Shown here one piece after another: positions 1 through 5,341 of a DNA stretch of 5,472 bases. The notes below the pieces were generated by a model. That model was given only the letters and a program-made list of their open reading frames with translations, was not told the origin of the DNA and did no database searches. The stretch covers positions 1-5,472 of the forward strand of contig CALTYW010000150.1 of NCBI GenBank assembly GCA_943913625.1, in the 5' to 3' direction. The position numbers and the translations under genes were made by a program. The DNA is from an uncultured Campylobacter sp. (GTDB lineage: Bacteria; Actinomycetota; Actinomycetes; Mycobacteriales; Mycobacteriaceae). The first letter of the stretch is position 1; each line of letters opens with the position of its first letter.

Positions 1-54
1 CGCACCACACTGGCAGTGTGGGGGTCACGGGTTCGAATCCCGTTAGCTCCACCA
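1..54 (+). tRNA. tRNA-Ala(GGC), 3' part (5' end cut off by the window)
   Basis: This is the anticodon arm, variable loop, T arm and acceptor 3' strand of a tRNA. The anticodon stem pairs 5-9 (CCACA) with 17-21 (TGTGG). Its 7-nt loop (10-16) has T at position 33 and anticodon GGC at 12-14, which reads the alanine codons GCC and GCU. The T stem pairs 27-31 (ACGGG) with 39-43 (CCCGT) around the loop TTCGAAT. The acceptor 3' strand is 44-50 (TAGCTCC), then discriminator A51 and an encoded CCA at 52-54. Position 70 of the tRNA is T, as expected for the G3:U70 pair that is the alanine identity element; the partner base lies outside the window. The D arm and acceptor 5' strand are missing. Confidence 0.95.
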
Positions 55-60
55 GATGCG

Positions 61-98
61 AACTGCCCGGCCGGGACCGGCTGGGCAGTTTTTGTTTT
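61..98 (+). terminator. Intrinsic terminator of the tRNA-Ala gene
   Basis: A long GC-rich hairpin pairs AACTGCCC (61-68) with GGGCAGTT (83-90). The pairing continues inward through GCC/GGC toward a small loop, and a T-rich tract TTTTTGTTTT overlaps the base of the stem and follows it. It begins 6 nt after the tRNA CCA end, so it should end the tRNA transcript. Confidence 0.9.
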
Positions 99-142
99 GT
101 GCGGGGTGCGCGGGGGCTCCGGGCCTGGGGGTATGCCGAGTT

Positions 143-205
143 TCCAGCAGGTAGAACCCAGCAGATCGCCGTCTTAAGCCGATCTGCTGGAAGTAGCCTG
201 CTGGA
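143..205. repeat. Nested palindrome with four CCAGCAG arms
   Basis: The outer arms TCCAGCAGG (143-151) and CCTGCTGGA (197-205) are perfect inverted copies, 9 bp each. Inside them CCAGCAGATCG (158-168) and CGATCTGCTGG (180-190) are perfect 11-bp inverted copies around an 11-nt loop. The two arm pairs are separated by mismatched spacers of 6 nt on each side. CCAGCAG therefore occurs twice direct and twice inverted, with the same 14-nt step on both sides. It sits 9 nt beyond the stop codon of the reverse-strand lipoprotein gene. It may act as that gene's terminator or mRNA 3' stabiliser although no T tract follows, or be a copy of a dispersed intergenic repeat, or a protein-binding site. I cannot tell which from one copy. 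Confidence 0.8.
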
Positions 206-214
206 TTCTCTTCG

Positions 215-877
215 CTACCGCGCGGCCTGGCGCATACCGTCGAAGTATGCGTTTCCGTCGCCGCCGGTGTAGCAGGCGCTGGACTGCACCGGCCACGAGT
301 CGCGGGCCTGCTCGCAGGTGAAGAGGCTGCCGTACGGGCCCATCGTCGCCCACTCCATCGCGGGGGCCTGCTGGGCCGGGGCCTGCTGTTGGGCAGGTGC
401 CTGCTGAGCCGGCGCGGGCTCCTGGTTCGCCGCCTCCCGCTCGGCCGCAGCGCGATCCGCTGATGCCTGCCGCTCTGCCTCTGCTTCGCGGCTGGCCTCC
501 GACTCGCGGCTCTTGCGCGCCTCTTCCGAACGCGACGCCTCCGCCGCGGCGGAGGACGAAGACGCTGCCGCCGCTGACGAGGACGCGGCGGCGGCAGATG
601 AGGACGCGGCAGCCTCCGCCTCTTCGGCTTCCTTGTCCATGCGTTCGCGTGCGGCATCCAATTCTTCCTGGTCGATGATGCCGTTGCCGTCAGTGTCGTC
701 GTCCGGCAGGAGCTTGTGGCTGAGTTCGCGCATGTCGGACTCGCACCCGGAGTCACCCTTGCAGATGGAGGCCGCAATCGGTGGGTTCGTTCCCGCGATC
801 ACGTCGTTGGAGTCGCCGCACGCCGCCAACCCTAGGGCGGCTGCGCATGCGATGAGAGTTGCAATCCTCTTGGACAT
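215..877 (-). CDS. EF-hand lipoprotein with Ala/Ser-rich stalk, function unknown
   Basis: This 220-residue secreted lipoprotein is not one I recognise by name. Residues 1-20 form a lipoprotein signal peptide: basic SKR, a hydrophobic stretch, then lipobox LAAC with Cys20 as the lipidated residue. This fixes the start at 877 even though the upstream CAGG is a weak ribosome binding site. Residues 61-72 (DTDGNGIIDQEE) match a canonical EF-hand loop with ligands at positions 1, 3, 5, 9 and 12 and Gly at 6, so calcium binding is likely. Residues 73-150 are charged and Ala/Ser-rich, including three Ser3-4/Ala3-4 blocks, and probably form a helical or coiled stalk. Residues 153-173 are a Pro/Ala/Gln repeat (PAQQ units). 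The C-terminus (174-220) is a small aromatic/Gly domain with Cys188 and Cys202, a possible disulfide; Cys39 and Cys45 could form another. It diverges from ogt. The product probably sits on the outer face of the membrane, reaching into the cell wall; its role is unknown. Confidence 0.85.
   Translation of the reverse strand: MSKRIATLIACAAALGLAACGDSNDVIAGTNPPIAASICKGDSGCESDMRELSHKLLPDDDTDGNGIIDQEELDAARERMDKEAEEAEAAASSSAAAASSSAAAASSSSAAAEASRSEEARKSRESEASREAEAERQASADRAAAEREAANQEPAPAQQAPAQQQAPAQQAPAMEWATMGPYGSLFTCEQARDSWPVQSSACYTGGDGNAYFDGMRQAAR
555..617. repeat. Three tandem 21-nt units encoding Ser/Ala blocks
   Basis: Three imperfect 21-nt units (555-575, 576-596, 597-617) each read on the plus strand as GA(C/T)GA(A/G)GAC followed by GC-rich triplets. 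On the coding (minus) strand they give the alternating Ser and Ala runs at about residues 88-113 of the lipoprotein. In-frame repeats of this size can gain or lose units, so stalk length may vary between strains. Confidence 0.7.
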
Positions 878-940
878 AACCTGAAAGTTTATCGGGTTCC
901 TCTCCGACGAGCTGGGCAATCGGCCGTTACCGTGGGGCAG
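878..940. promoter_or_regulatory. Divergent intergenic region, lipoprotein / ogt
   Basis: These 63 bases must hold the start signals of both divergent genes. On the minus strand a -10-like GATAAACT (reverse complement of 886-893) lies just upstream of the lipoprotein ATG. It would place transcription start only a few bases before that ATG, which suits the poor ribosome binding site. No good -35 is seen for it, and I see no convincing promoter for ogt. Confidence 0.3.
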
Positions 941-1420
941 ATGGACGGGTTGTACTTTCATGTAATGGCATCCCCGATCGGCCGCCTCGGCCTGGTCACT
1001 TCGGAGGTGGGTCTCGCGCGTGTGCTCTTCGAAGCCGACGGCATCGAGGAGGCGCGCTTGCTTCACGACGATTCCCCGCACACCCCCGTGGCCGCCTACC
1101 AACTCGAGGAGTACTTCGCGGGCCGGTTGCGCACCTTCACAGCTCCCTTGGACTACAGGTTCGTCACCGGCTTCCGCGCTGAAGTGCTGCGCGAACTCGC
1201 CCAGGTGCCGTTCGGGGAAACCACCACGTACCGGGAGCTCGCAGGCGCGGTGGGCAACCCCCGCGCGGTCCGGGCAGTGGGCGGCGCGTGCGCGAACAAC
1301 CCGCTCCCATTGTTCGTCCCGTGCCACCGGGTGCTTCGTGCCGACGGTGCGCTCGGGGGCTACCGTGGCGGCGTAGAAGCGAAACGGTTTCTACTTGAAA
1401 TGGAGGGCATCGATGTCTGA
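941..1420 (+). CDS. ogt: Methylated-DNA--protein-cysteine S-methyltransferase (O6-alkylguanine-DNA alkyltransferase)
   Basis: This suicide repair protein moves the alkyl group from O6-alkylguanine (and O4-alkylthymine) in DNA onto its own cysteine. In 159 residues, close to the family's usual length, it shows the N-terminal ribonuclease-H-like domain (about 1-75; YFHVMASPIG resembles the family's start) and the C-terminal DNA-binding/active domain (about 76-159). That domain has the recognition helix around 97-120 with the arginine finger in AVRAVG (Arg111), the active-site PCHRV (127-131, acceptor Cys128, His129), the GGYRGG loop (139-144) and a C-terminal EMEG whose Glu155 matches the conserved active-site Glu. 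The ATG at 941 is preceded by GGGG at a short distance. A GTG at 932 would add three residues and has no ribosome binding site; an ATG at 965 would cut into the conserved start. Its 3' end overlaps the next gene by 8 nt, so the two are translationally coupled. Confidence 0.93.
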   Translation: MDGLYFHVMASPIGRLGLVTSEVGLARVLFEADGIEEARLLHDDSPHTPVAAYQLEEYFAGRLRTFTAPLDYRFVTGFRAEVLRELAQVPFGETTTYRELAGAVGNPRAVRAVGGACANNPLPLFVPCHRVLRADGALGGYRGGVEAKRFLLEMEGIDV

Positions 1421-2174
1421 GACCTTTGTGAAGCACGGCAGCGCACCAGGAGCCGCGGCGGCGGAGGCTGCCTACCTGCGTTGGCTGCGGGAAGGCTCTG
1501 ACGCCGTGGTGGAGGTCCTGGATCTCGACGAGGACGCGAACACCTTGAACATCGAGCGGGTCGGTTCCGCGCGCCCGACCGCCGAGGCCGCCCGCACCGC
1601 CGGCCGCGAACTCGCCGCAATCCACGCGATGGGGGCGCAGGCCTTCGGCGCGCCTGCCGACAGCTGGGACGGGCCGAACTTCATCGGCACCCAGCCTCAG
1701 ACTTGCGAGCCGCGCGAGCGCTGGGCCGATTTCTACGTCCATCAGCGGGTCTTGCCGTTCGCGGAGGATGCGGTGCGCCGCGGCAACCTGGGCGAGTCTG
1801 GCCTGGACACGGTGCGCCGCGCCTGCGACGCGCTCCTCGCCGAGGACGAGGACGCCCCGCTCGCTCGCATTCACGGCGATCTCTGGTCCGGCAACCTGCT
1901 GTTTTCGCCTGAAGGCCCGCGCTTCATCGACCCGGCGGCCCACGGCGGCCACCCGCTGACGGACATCGCGATGCTCGAGCTCTTCGGCGCGCCACAGCTG
2001 CACTCGCTTATCGACGCCTACCTCGACGCGGGCGGGAACCTCGGCACCAACTGGGAGCAGCGGATCCCCGTCCATCAGCTGCACCCGCTCGCGGTGCACG
2101 CGAAAACACACGGTCCCTCCTACGGTTCCGCACTCGTCCGCGCAGCCGAGCAGACGCTAGCGGTGGTGCGATGA
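1413..2174 (+). CDS. Fructosamine-3-kinase family protein
   Basis: Known members phosphorylate fructosamines or ribulosamines (sugar adducts on lysine amines) so that the adduct breaks down and frees the amine; small molecules are also possible substrates in bacteria. The 253-residue protein has the aminoglycoside-phosphotransferase-like fold. Near the N-terminus are FVKHG (Lys7, candidate ATP lysine) and a downstream Glu18 before YLRWL. The hinge-like IERV is at 48-51 and RELAAIHAMG, with the family-type His, is at 65-74. The catalytic HGDLWSGN is at 154-161 (Asp156, Asn161) and the metal-binding FIDPA at 171-175 (Asp173), followed by HGGHPLTDIAM. Start ATG 1413 is chosen over an upstream in-frame TTG because GGAGG (1402-1406) lies 6 nt before it. 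The ATG lies inside the end of ogt, so the pair forms an operon of two damage-reversal enzymes. The substrate cannot be read from the sequence. Confidence 0.88.
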   Translation: MSETFVKHGSAPGAAAAEAAYLRWLREGSDAVVEVLDLDEDANTLNIERVGSARPTAEAARTAGRELAAIHAMGAQAFGAPADSWDGPNFIGTQPQTCEPRERWADFYVHQRVLPFAEDAVRRGNLGESGLDTVRRACDALLAEDEDAPLARIHGDLWSGNLLFSPEGPRFIDPAAHGGHPLTDIAMLELFGAPQLHSLIDAYLDAGGNLGTNWEQRIPVHQLHPLAVHAKTHGPSYGSALVRAAEQTLAVVR

Positions 2175-2181
2175 TGTGGGG

Positions 2182-2210
2182 TTGACTGCGCCGTTCAGAG
2201 CCGTTATTCT
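2182..2210 (+). promoter_or_regulatory. Sigma-70-type promoter of the toxin-antitoxin operon
   Basis: A -35 hexamer TTGACT (2182-2187) and a -10 hexamer TATTCT (2205-2210) are separated by 17 nt, the ideal spacing. Each is close to the consensus (TTGACA, TATAAT). Transcription should start near 2216-2218, inside the palindromic operator. The -35 begins only 7 nt after the stop codon of the kinase gene, so the module carries its own promoter in a 73-nt gap. Confidence 0.8.
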
Positions 2211-2215
2211 CCATT

Positions 2216-2233
2216 TGTATTACATGTAGTACA
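2216..2233. promoter_or_regulatory. Candidate antitoxin operator, two TGTANTACA sites
   Basis: The 18 bp TGTATTACATGTAGTACA form a palindrome with one mismatched pair, and also a direct repeat of TGTANTACA. It overlaps the predicted transcription start. Phd/YefM antitoxins are known to repress their own operons through TGTACA-like palindromes, so this is the likely site of autorepression by the antitoxin and its toxin complex. The match is by pattern only. Confidence 0.75.
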
Positions 2234-2247
2234 TCAGGAGGTGTGCC

Positions 2248-2637
2248 GTGAGCGTCGAGGATCGACTGCAGGAACTGCTGGCGGAACAGGATAAGAGCGC
2301 AACAGTATCCATGCGCGAGTTGAACCAGAAGACGCGAGCGGTGATCGATCGCGTTGTGAAGGAGGGGGCCACGTTGACTTTGACGGATAGAGGCAAGCCG
2401 ATTGCGCAGATTCGCCCGGTGGGGCAGAAGTCGGGGTGGGATCGATTGGAAGAGCTCGGTTTGGTGGCGCAACGGGGCGGAAGGTTCGAACCGGGCTGGA
2501 AGCCGGCAACATCTGGGATCGATCTCGAGAAGTGGCTCGAGGAAGAGCGTGGGGAGGACCGTCTAGAACGGGTTGCGGAAGAGTTGCGAGCATTAAATGC
2601 GAGAAGCGGTTCAGGCGGATCCCATGGCAATTCTTGA
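2248..2637 (+). CDS. Phd/YefM-family antitoxin (type II toxin-antitoxin system)
   Basis: This is the antitoxin partner of the PIN toxin encoded next; it should neutralise the toxin by protein contact and repress the operon. The start is GTG at 2248, supported by AGGAGG at 2236-2241 with 6-nt spacing. The 129 residues split into an N-terminal extension (1-18, MSVEDRLQELLAEQDKSA), a Phd/YefM fold at about 19-58 with SMRELNQKTRAVIDRV and the beta strands TLTDRGKPIAQIRPV typical of the family, and a long C-terminal tail (59-129). The tail holds GRFEPGWKP and an acidic helix DLEKWLEEERGED, probably the toxin-binding part. It is clearly longer than the roughly 80-100 residues usual for such antitoxins. 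Its final 14 nt overlap the toxin gene. Codons such as TTG, GTT and GAT are more frequent than in neighbouring genes, which hints at later acquisition. Confidence 0.88.
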   Translation: MSVEDRLQELLAEQDKSATVSMRELNQKTRAVIDRVVKEGATLTLTDRGKPIAQIRPVGQKSGWDRLEELGLVAQRGGRFEPGWKPATSGIDLEKWLEEERGEDRLERVAEELRALNARSGSGGSHGNS

Positions 2638-3043
2638 GCCGTTCGGCTACGTGGATAGTTCGGTGCTTATCGCATCGACGTCGGAGGAATTGCACAGTGC
2701 ATGGGCACTTTCAGCATTGGAGGCCGGGCCGATGCTGAGTTCGACAATCACGCGGGTTGAGCTCGCGCGGTATGCGCGCCGGACGGGCTATCCCCAAGAT
2801 CGCCTTCGGGAACTCGAGTCGAAGGTGACGTTCCTGGCGGTGGATGAACAGGCTATTTCCGGTGCGATCGCCGTGAGCGGATTAGTAAAGGCGTTAGATG
2901 CCCTCCATGTGGGCACGTGGGCTCGATTGCACGTTGCCGGGTTCGATCTTCCGTTTATTACCGCTGACCGAAAGCAGGCGAGCGCCGCAGCCGCGGCAGG
3001 TGCGACAGTAATTCACCCCTACGGAAACGAGCTCGGCGCTTAA
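2624..3043 (+). CDS. vapC: VapC-type PIN-domain toxin (ribonuclease)
   Basis: PIN-domain toxins are Mg2+-dependent ribonucleases that cut tRNA or rRNA and stop growth when not held by the antitoxin. In the 139-residue form starting at 2624 the four acidic active-site positions are all present: Asp11 in YVDSSVLI, Glu46 in TRVELARY, Asp92 in VKALDALHVGTW, and Asp115 in FITADRKQA. The length is normal for VapC, so the gene looks intact. The 2624 ATG follows an AGGCGG-like sequence with 5-nt spacing and overlaps the antitoxin by 14 nt. An in-frame ATG at 2597 would add nine residues and has only a weak upstream site. The TAA stop interlocks with that of nadE on the other strand. The target RNA cannot be deduced. 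Confidence 0.9.
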   Translation: MAILEPFGYVDSSVLIASTSEELHSAWALSALEAGPMLSSTITRVELARYARRTGYPQDRLRELESKVTFLAVDEQAISGAIAVSGLVKALDALHVGTWARLHVAGFDLPFITADRKQASAAAAAGATVIHPYGNELGA

Positions 3044-3870
3044 GACTGCCACCAGGTGTCGCTCAGGCCCGGGGCGAGGTGCCGCTTGTGTTGGCCCACC
3101 CGCCACAGGTGCTCGAGACGCTCCGCCGCCTGCTGCGGCACGGGTTTGCCCTCGAGGTAGTCGTCGATGTCTTTGTACGTCACGCCGAGTGCTTCCTCGT
3201 CCGGCAGTGCAGGGCGGTCCTCCTCCAGGTCAGCGGTCGGCACCTTCTCCCACAGCCGCGGTTCTGCGCCGAGGTGCTCCAGCATCGCCGCGCCCTGCCG
3301 CTTATTCAGCCCTGCGAGGGGGACCAAGTCCGCGGCGCCGTCGCCGTGCTTAGTAAAGAAACCGGTCACGTTCTCCGCCGCGTGGTCCGTACCCACCACA
3401 AGCAGTCCGTTCTCGCCGGCGATGGCGTACTGGGCGATCATGCGCATGCGCGCTTTCACGTTGCCCTTGTTGAAGTCGCCCAGCCCCGCCGCGCCGAGCG
3501 CGCCGGCAACCGCACCGGCCATTGCAGTGGTCGCGGGCTCGATGTCCACCGTCACGGTTTCATCCGGCTGGATGAACTCGAGCGCGAGTTGCGCGTCGTC
3601 CTCGTCGGCCTGCACCCCGTGGGGGAGGCGCACCGCGTAGAACACGCCGTCTTCGCCTGCGGCGCGGCGCTGCTCCACGGCGAGCTGCGCAAGGCGACCC
3701 GCAAGCGTCGAATCCTGGCCTCCGGAGATACCGAGCACATACCCCTTGGCACCCGTTGCGTCGAGGTAGTCGGCGAGGAACTGCACGCGTCGTTCCACTT
3801 CCGCGCCGGGATCGATCGTGGGGGCGACACCGAGGGCGTCGATAATCGCTGCCTGGGTCTTTGCCTGCAT
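3040..3870 (-). CDS. nadE: NH3-dependent NAD+ synthetase
   Basis: NadE catalyses the last step of NAD+ synthesis: deamido-NAD+ is adenylated with ATP and then amidated with ammonia. The 276-residue form has no glutaminase domain, so it is the ammonia-using type. Motifs (numbered from the chosen start) are the PP-loop SGGQDS at 49-54, RLPHGVQADEDDA at 81-93, the substrate-binding GNVKARMRM at 136-144, GTDHAAENVTGFF at 160-172, LVPLAGLNKRQ at 182-192, TADLEEDRPALPDEEALG at 212-229 and the terminal HKRHL at 261-265. The start is uncertain: in-frame ATGs at 3930, 3921, 3882 and 3870 are all open. I chose 3870 because it gives the length of the classical short form (E. coli NadE is about 275 residues), has AGGA just upstream, and leaves 85 nt for two divergent promoters. 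Starting at 3930 would give 296 residues with a low-complexity QEKM-repeat leader. It diverges from the transporter gene. Confidence 0.92.
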   Translation of the reverse strand: MQAKTQAAIIDALGVAPTIDPGAEVERRVQFLADYLDATGAKGYVLGISGGQDSTLAGRLAQLAVEQRRAAGEDGVFYAVRLPHGVQADEDDAQLALEFIQPDETVTVDIEPATTAMAGAVAGALGAAGLGDFNKGNVKARMRMIAQYAIAGENGLLVVGTDHAAENVTGFFTKHGDGAADLVPLAGLNKRQGAAMLEHLGAEPRLWEKVPTADLEEDRPALPDEEALGVTYKDIDDYLEGKPVPQQAAERLEHLWRVGQHKRHLAPGLSDTWWQS

Positions 3871-3891
3871 TTTTTCCTGCATCTTTTCCTG
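3856..3891 (-). repeat. nadE: Tandem 12-nt repeat carrying AGGA plus ATG at the nadE start
   Basis: On the minus strand three 12-nt units follow each other: CAGGAAAAGATG, CAGGAAAAAATG and CAGGCAAAGACC. The first two each contain an AGGA ribosome-binding motif 4 nt before an in-frame ATG (starts 3882 and 3870). If translated from further upstream they encode QEKM-QEKM-QAKT. The duplication makes the start of nadE ambiguous and may offer two alternative initiation sites. Confidence 0.65.
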
Positions 3892-3943
3892 GGTGGATTG
3901 CGGGGGTTGCGTGGCTGTCATGGCGTTCATGCTAGTTCCGGGG

Positions 3944-3949
3944 CATAGT
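3944..3949 (+). promoter_or_regulatory. Candidate -10 for a leaderless transporter transcript
   Basis: CATAGT shares 4 of 6 positions with TATAAT and ends 6 nt before the transporter's ATG. Transcription would then begin at or next to that ATG. No Shine-Dalgarno sequence stands at a useful distance (the only purine run, GGGG, is 12 nt away), which fits leaderless initiation, common in corynebacteria and mycobacteria. The -35 region is poor. Confidence 0.35.
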
Positions 3950-3955
3950 TACTGC

Positions 3956-5308
3956 ATGCAGAAGCAGACGAGCCGGTACGCCCGGACGGTAGCCGCGATC
4001 GCGGCATTAGGCGGATTTCTCTTCGGTTACGACACAGGGGTGATGAGCGGCGCGCTGCTCTTCGTCGGCCCCGAGTTCCAGATGACGCCGGCGCAGGAAG
4101 GCACCGTCACGGCCATGCTGCTGGTCGGCGCGGCGATTGGCGCCCTCACCGGCGGGGCGGTCGCGGACGCGCTGGGGCGTCGCCGCACCCTGCTCGTCGG
4201 CGGCATCGTTTTCGTGCTCGGCTCGATCTGGTGCGCCGTCGCCGGGTCGATGGGGATGCTCACCGCCGCGAGGTTCTTCCTCGGGTTGGCGGTCGGCGCG
4301 GTCTCCATCGTCACCCCGATGTACATCAGCGAGATGGCGCCGTCGGAGATCCGCGGTCGGCTTGTTTCGCTGAACACCTTGATGATCGTCGTCGGTCAGC
4401 TGTGCGCTTACCTGGTGAACTCCGCACTCGCCTCGGGCGGCAGCTGGCGCTGGATGCTCGGCCTCGCCGCAGTACCCGGCATTGCGCTGGCGGTGGGGAT
4501 GTGGTTCCTGCCGGAGACGCCGCTGTGGCTGGCGCGCAACGGCCGCGCCGGGGACGCTGGCAAGGTGGCGCAACGCGTCGGCGTTTCCCGTGAGGAGCTC
4601 GAGACGACCTCCGCCGAGGACGCAAAATTGCGGGCCACCCGCGGCCAGGAGTGGCGCGCGCTGAAAAGCAACCGCTGGTTGCAGGTCGCCGTCCTCATCG
4701 CGGCGGCACTCGGCGTGACTCAGCAGATCACTGGCGTGAACGCGATTGTGTACTTCGCGCCGACCATGATGTCTCAGGTCGGGATGCCGGCGGAGAACGC
4801 TGTCTACACCTCCATCGTCATCGGTGTGTTCTCGGTGGCGGCGTGCTGGGTTGGATTGCAGTTGATCGACCGGATCGGACGCAAGCGCCTGCTGCTCATC
4901 GGGTTGACCCTCAACGTCATCTTTCTCACGCTGCTGTCCGTGATCTACCGGGCCGCGGAAAACGACCCTGCGCTCGCGTGGGCGGCGCTGGCGTGCATGG
5001 CCGCGTTCATTGCCTCGCAGCAGGCGGCGGTCTCACCGACGACGTGGCTGCTCATCTCCGAGCTGGTTCCCGCGCAGGTCCGCGGCCTCGGGATGGGGTT
5101 GGCTGGCCTCGCGCTGTGGGTGGCCAACTGGGCGGTGGCGCAGTTCTTCCTCCCGCTGGTGGACGCCTTCTCCGCGGCGACCACGTTCCTCATCTTCGTG
5201 ATCCTCGGTATCGTCGCGGCAGGCTTTGTGGCGGTTTTCGTCCCGGAGACGAAACGACGCAGCCTCGCGGATGTCGCGGGCGAGATGCAGCGGCGGTACA
5301 CGAAGTAG
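3956..5308 (+). CDS. Sugar porter family MFS transporter
   Basis: This inner-membrane transporter of the sugar porter family (XylE/GalP/IolT type) probably couples sugar or polyol uptake to protons. The 450 residues carry the whole family signature. These are GGFLFGYDTGVMSG at 19-32 (helix 1, Asp25), DALGRRRTLL at 71-80 (loop 2-3), YISEMAPSEIRGRL at 123-136 (helix 4-5), and PETPLWL at 186-192 ending the first half. A cytoplasmic linker follows at about 193-238. Then come QQITGVN at 256-262 (helix 7, sugar-contact residues Gln256, Gln257 and Asn262 by analogy to XylE), DRIGRK at 305-310, ISELVPAQVRG at 367-377 and PETKRRSL at 430-437 after helix 12. Twelve hydrophobic helices can be counted. 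ATG 3956 is chosen because the family's conserved start follows at once; in-frame ATGs at 3920 and 3929 would only add unconserved residues. The substrate cannot be assigned; xylose, galactose or inositol are all possible. Confidence 0.92.
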   Translation: MQKQTSRYARTVAAIAALGGFLFGYDTGVMSGALLFVGPEFQMTPAQEGTVTAMLLVGAAIGALTGGAVADALGRRRTLLVGGIVFVLGSIWCAVAGSMGMLTAARFFLGLAVGAVSIVTPMYISEMAPSEIRGRLVSLNTLMIVVGQLCAYLVNSALASGGSWRWMLGLAAVPGIALAVGMWFLPETPLWLARNGRAGDAGKVAQRVGVSREELETTSAEDAKLRATRGQEWRALKSNRWLQVAVLIAAALGVTQQITGVNAIVYFAPTMMSQVGMPAENAVYTSIVIGVFSVAACWVGLQLIDRIGRKRLLLIGLTLNVIFLTLLSVIYRAAENDPALAWAALACMAAFIASQQAAVSPTTWLLISELVPAQVRGLGMGLAGLALWVANWAVAQFFLPLVDAFSAATTFLIFVILGIVAAGFVAVFVPETKRRSLADVAGEMQRRYTK

Positions 5309-5322
5309 ACCCAGACCGAGCT

Positions 5323-5341
5323 CCAAACGGGGTTTGGTTTT
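5323..5341 (+). terminator. Intrinsic terminator after the transporter gene
   Basis: CCAAAC (5323-5328) pairs with GTTTGG (5332-5337) around a GGG loop and is followed by TTTT. It begins 15 nt after the transporter's TAG. The stem is short (6 bp, three of them A-T), so termination may be partial and L36 could receive read-through. Confidence 0.6.

Noticed and set aside
1..54. tRNA 3' end as an integration (att) site
   Set aside because: No integrase gene and no second copy of the tRNA 3' end are visible in the window; the adjacent genes look like ordinary chromosome.
360..415. Repeated CCTGCTG in the PAQQ-coding region as further copies of the palindrome at 143-205
   Set aside because: These arise from repeated Gln-Ala codons in frame and are not arranged as inverted pairs.
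513..884. A plus-strand frame reading repeated DEDAAAA opposite the lipoprotein gene
   Set aside because: It only reflects the Ser/Ala codon repeat of the lipoprotein read in antisense; the lipoprotein has a signal peptide, lipobox and EF-hand, and this frame has none of these.
1164..2111. A long open frame on the minus strand across ogt and the kinase gene (315 codons)
   Set aside because: Arg/Gly-rich shadow of two genes with recognisable active sites; no independent start signal.
3079..3948. A long open frame on the plus strand opposite nadE (289 codons)
   Set aside because: It is the antisense of nadE, with no family-like motif and no ribosome binding site; nadE has clear catalytic motifs. 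High GC leaves many antisense frames open.
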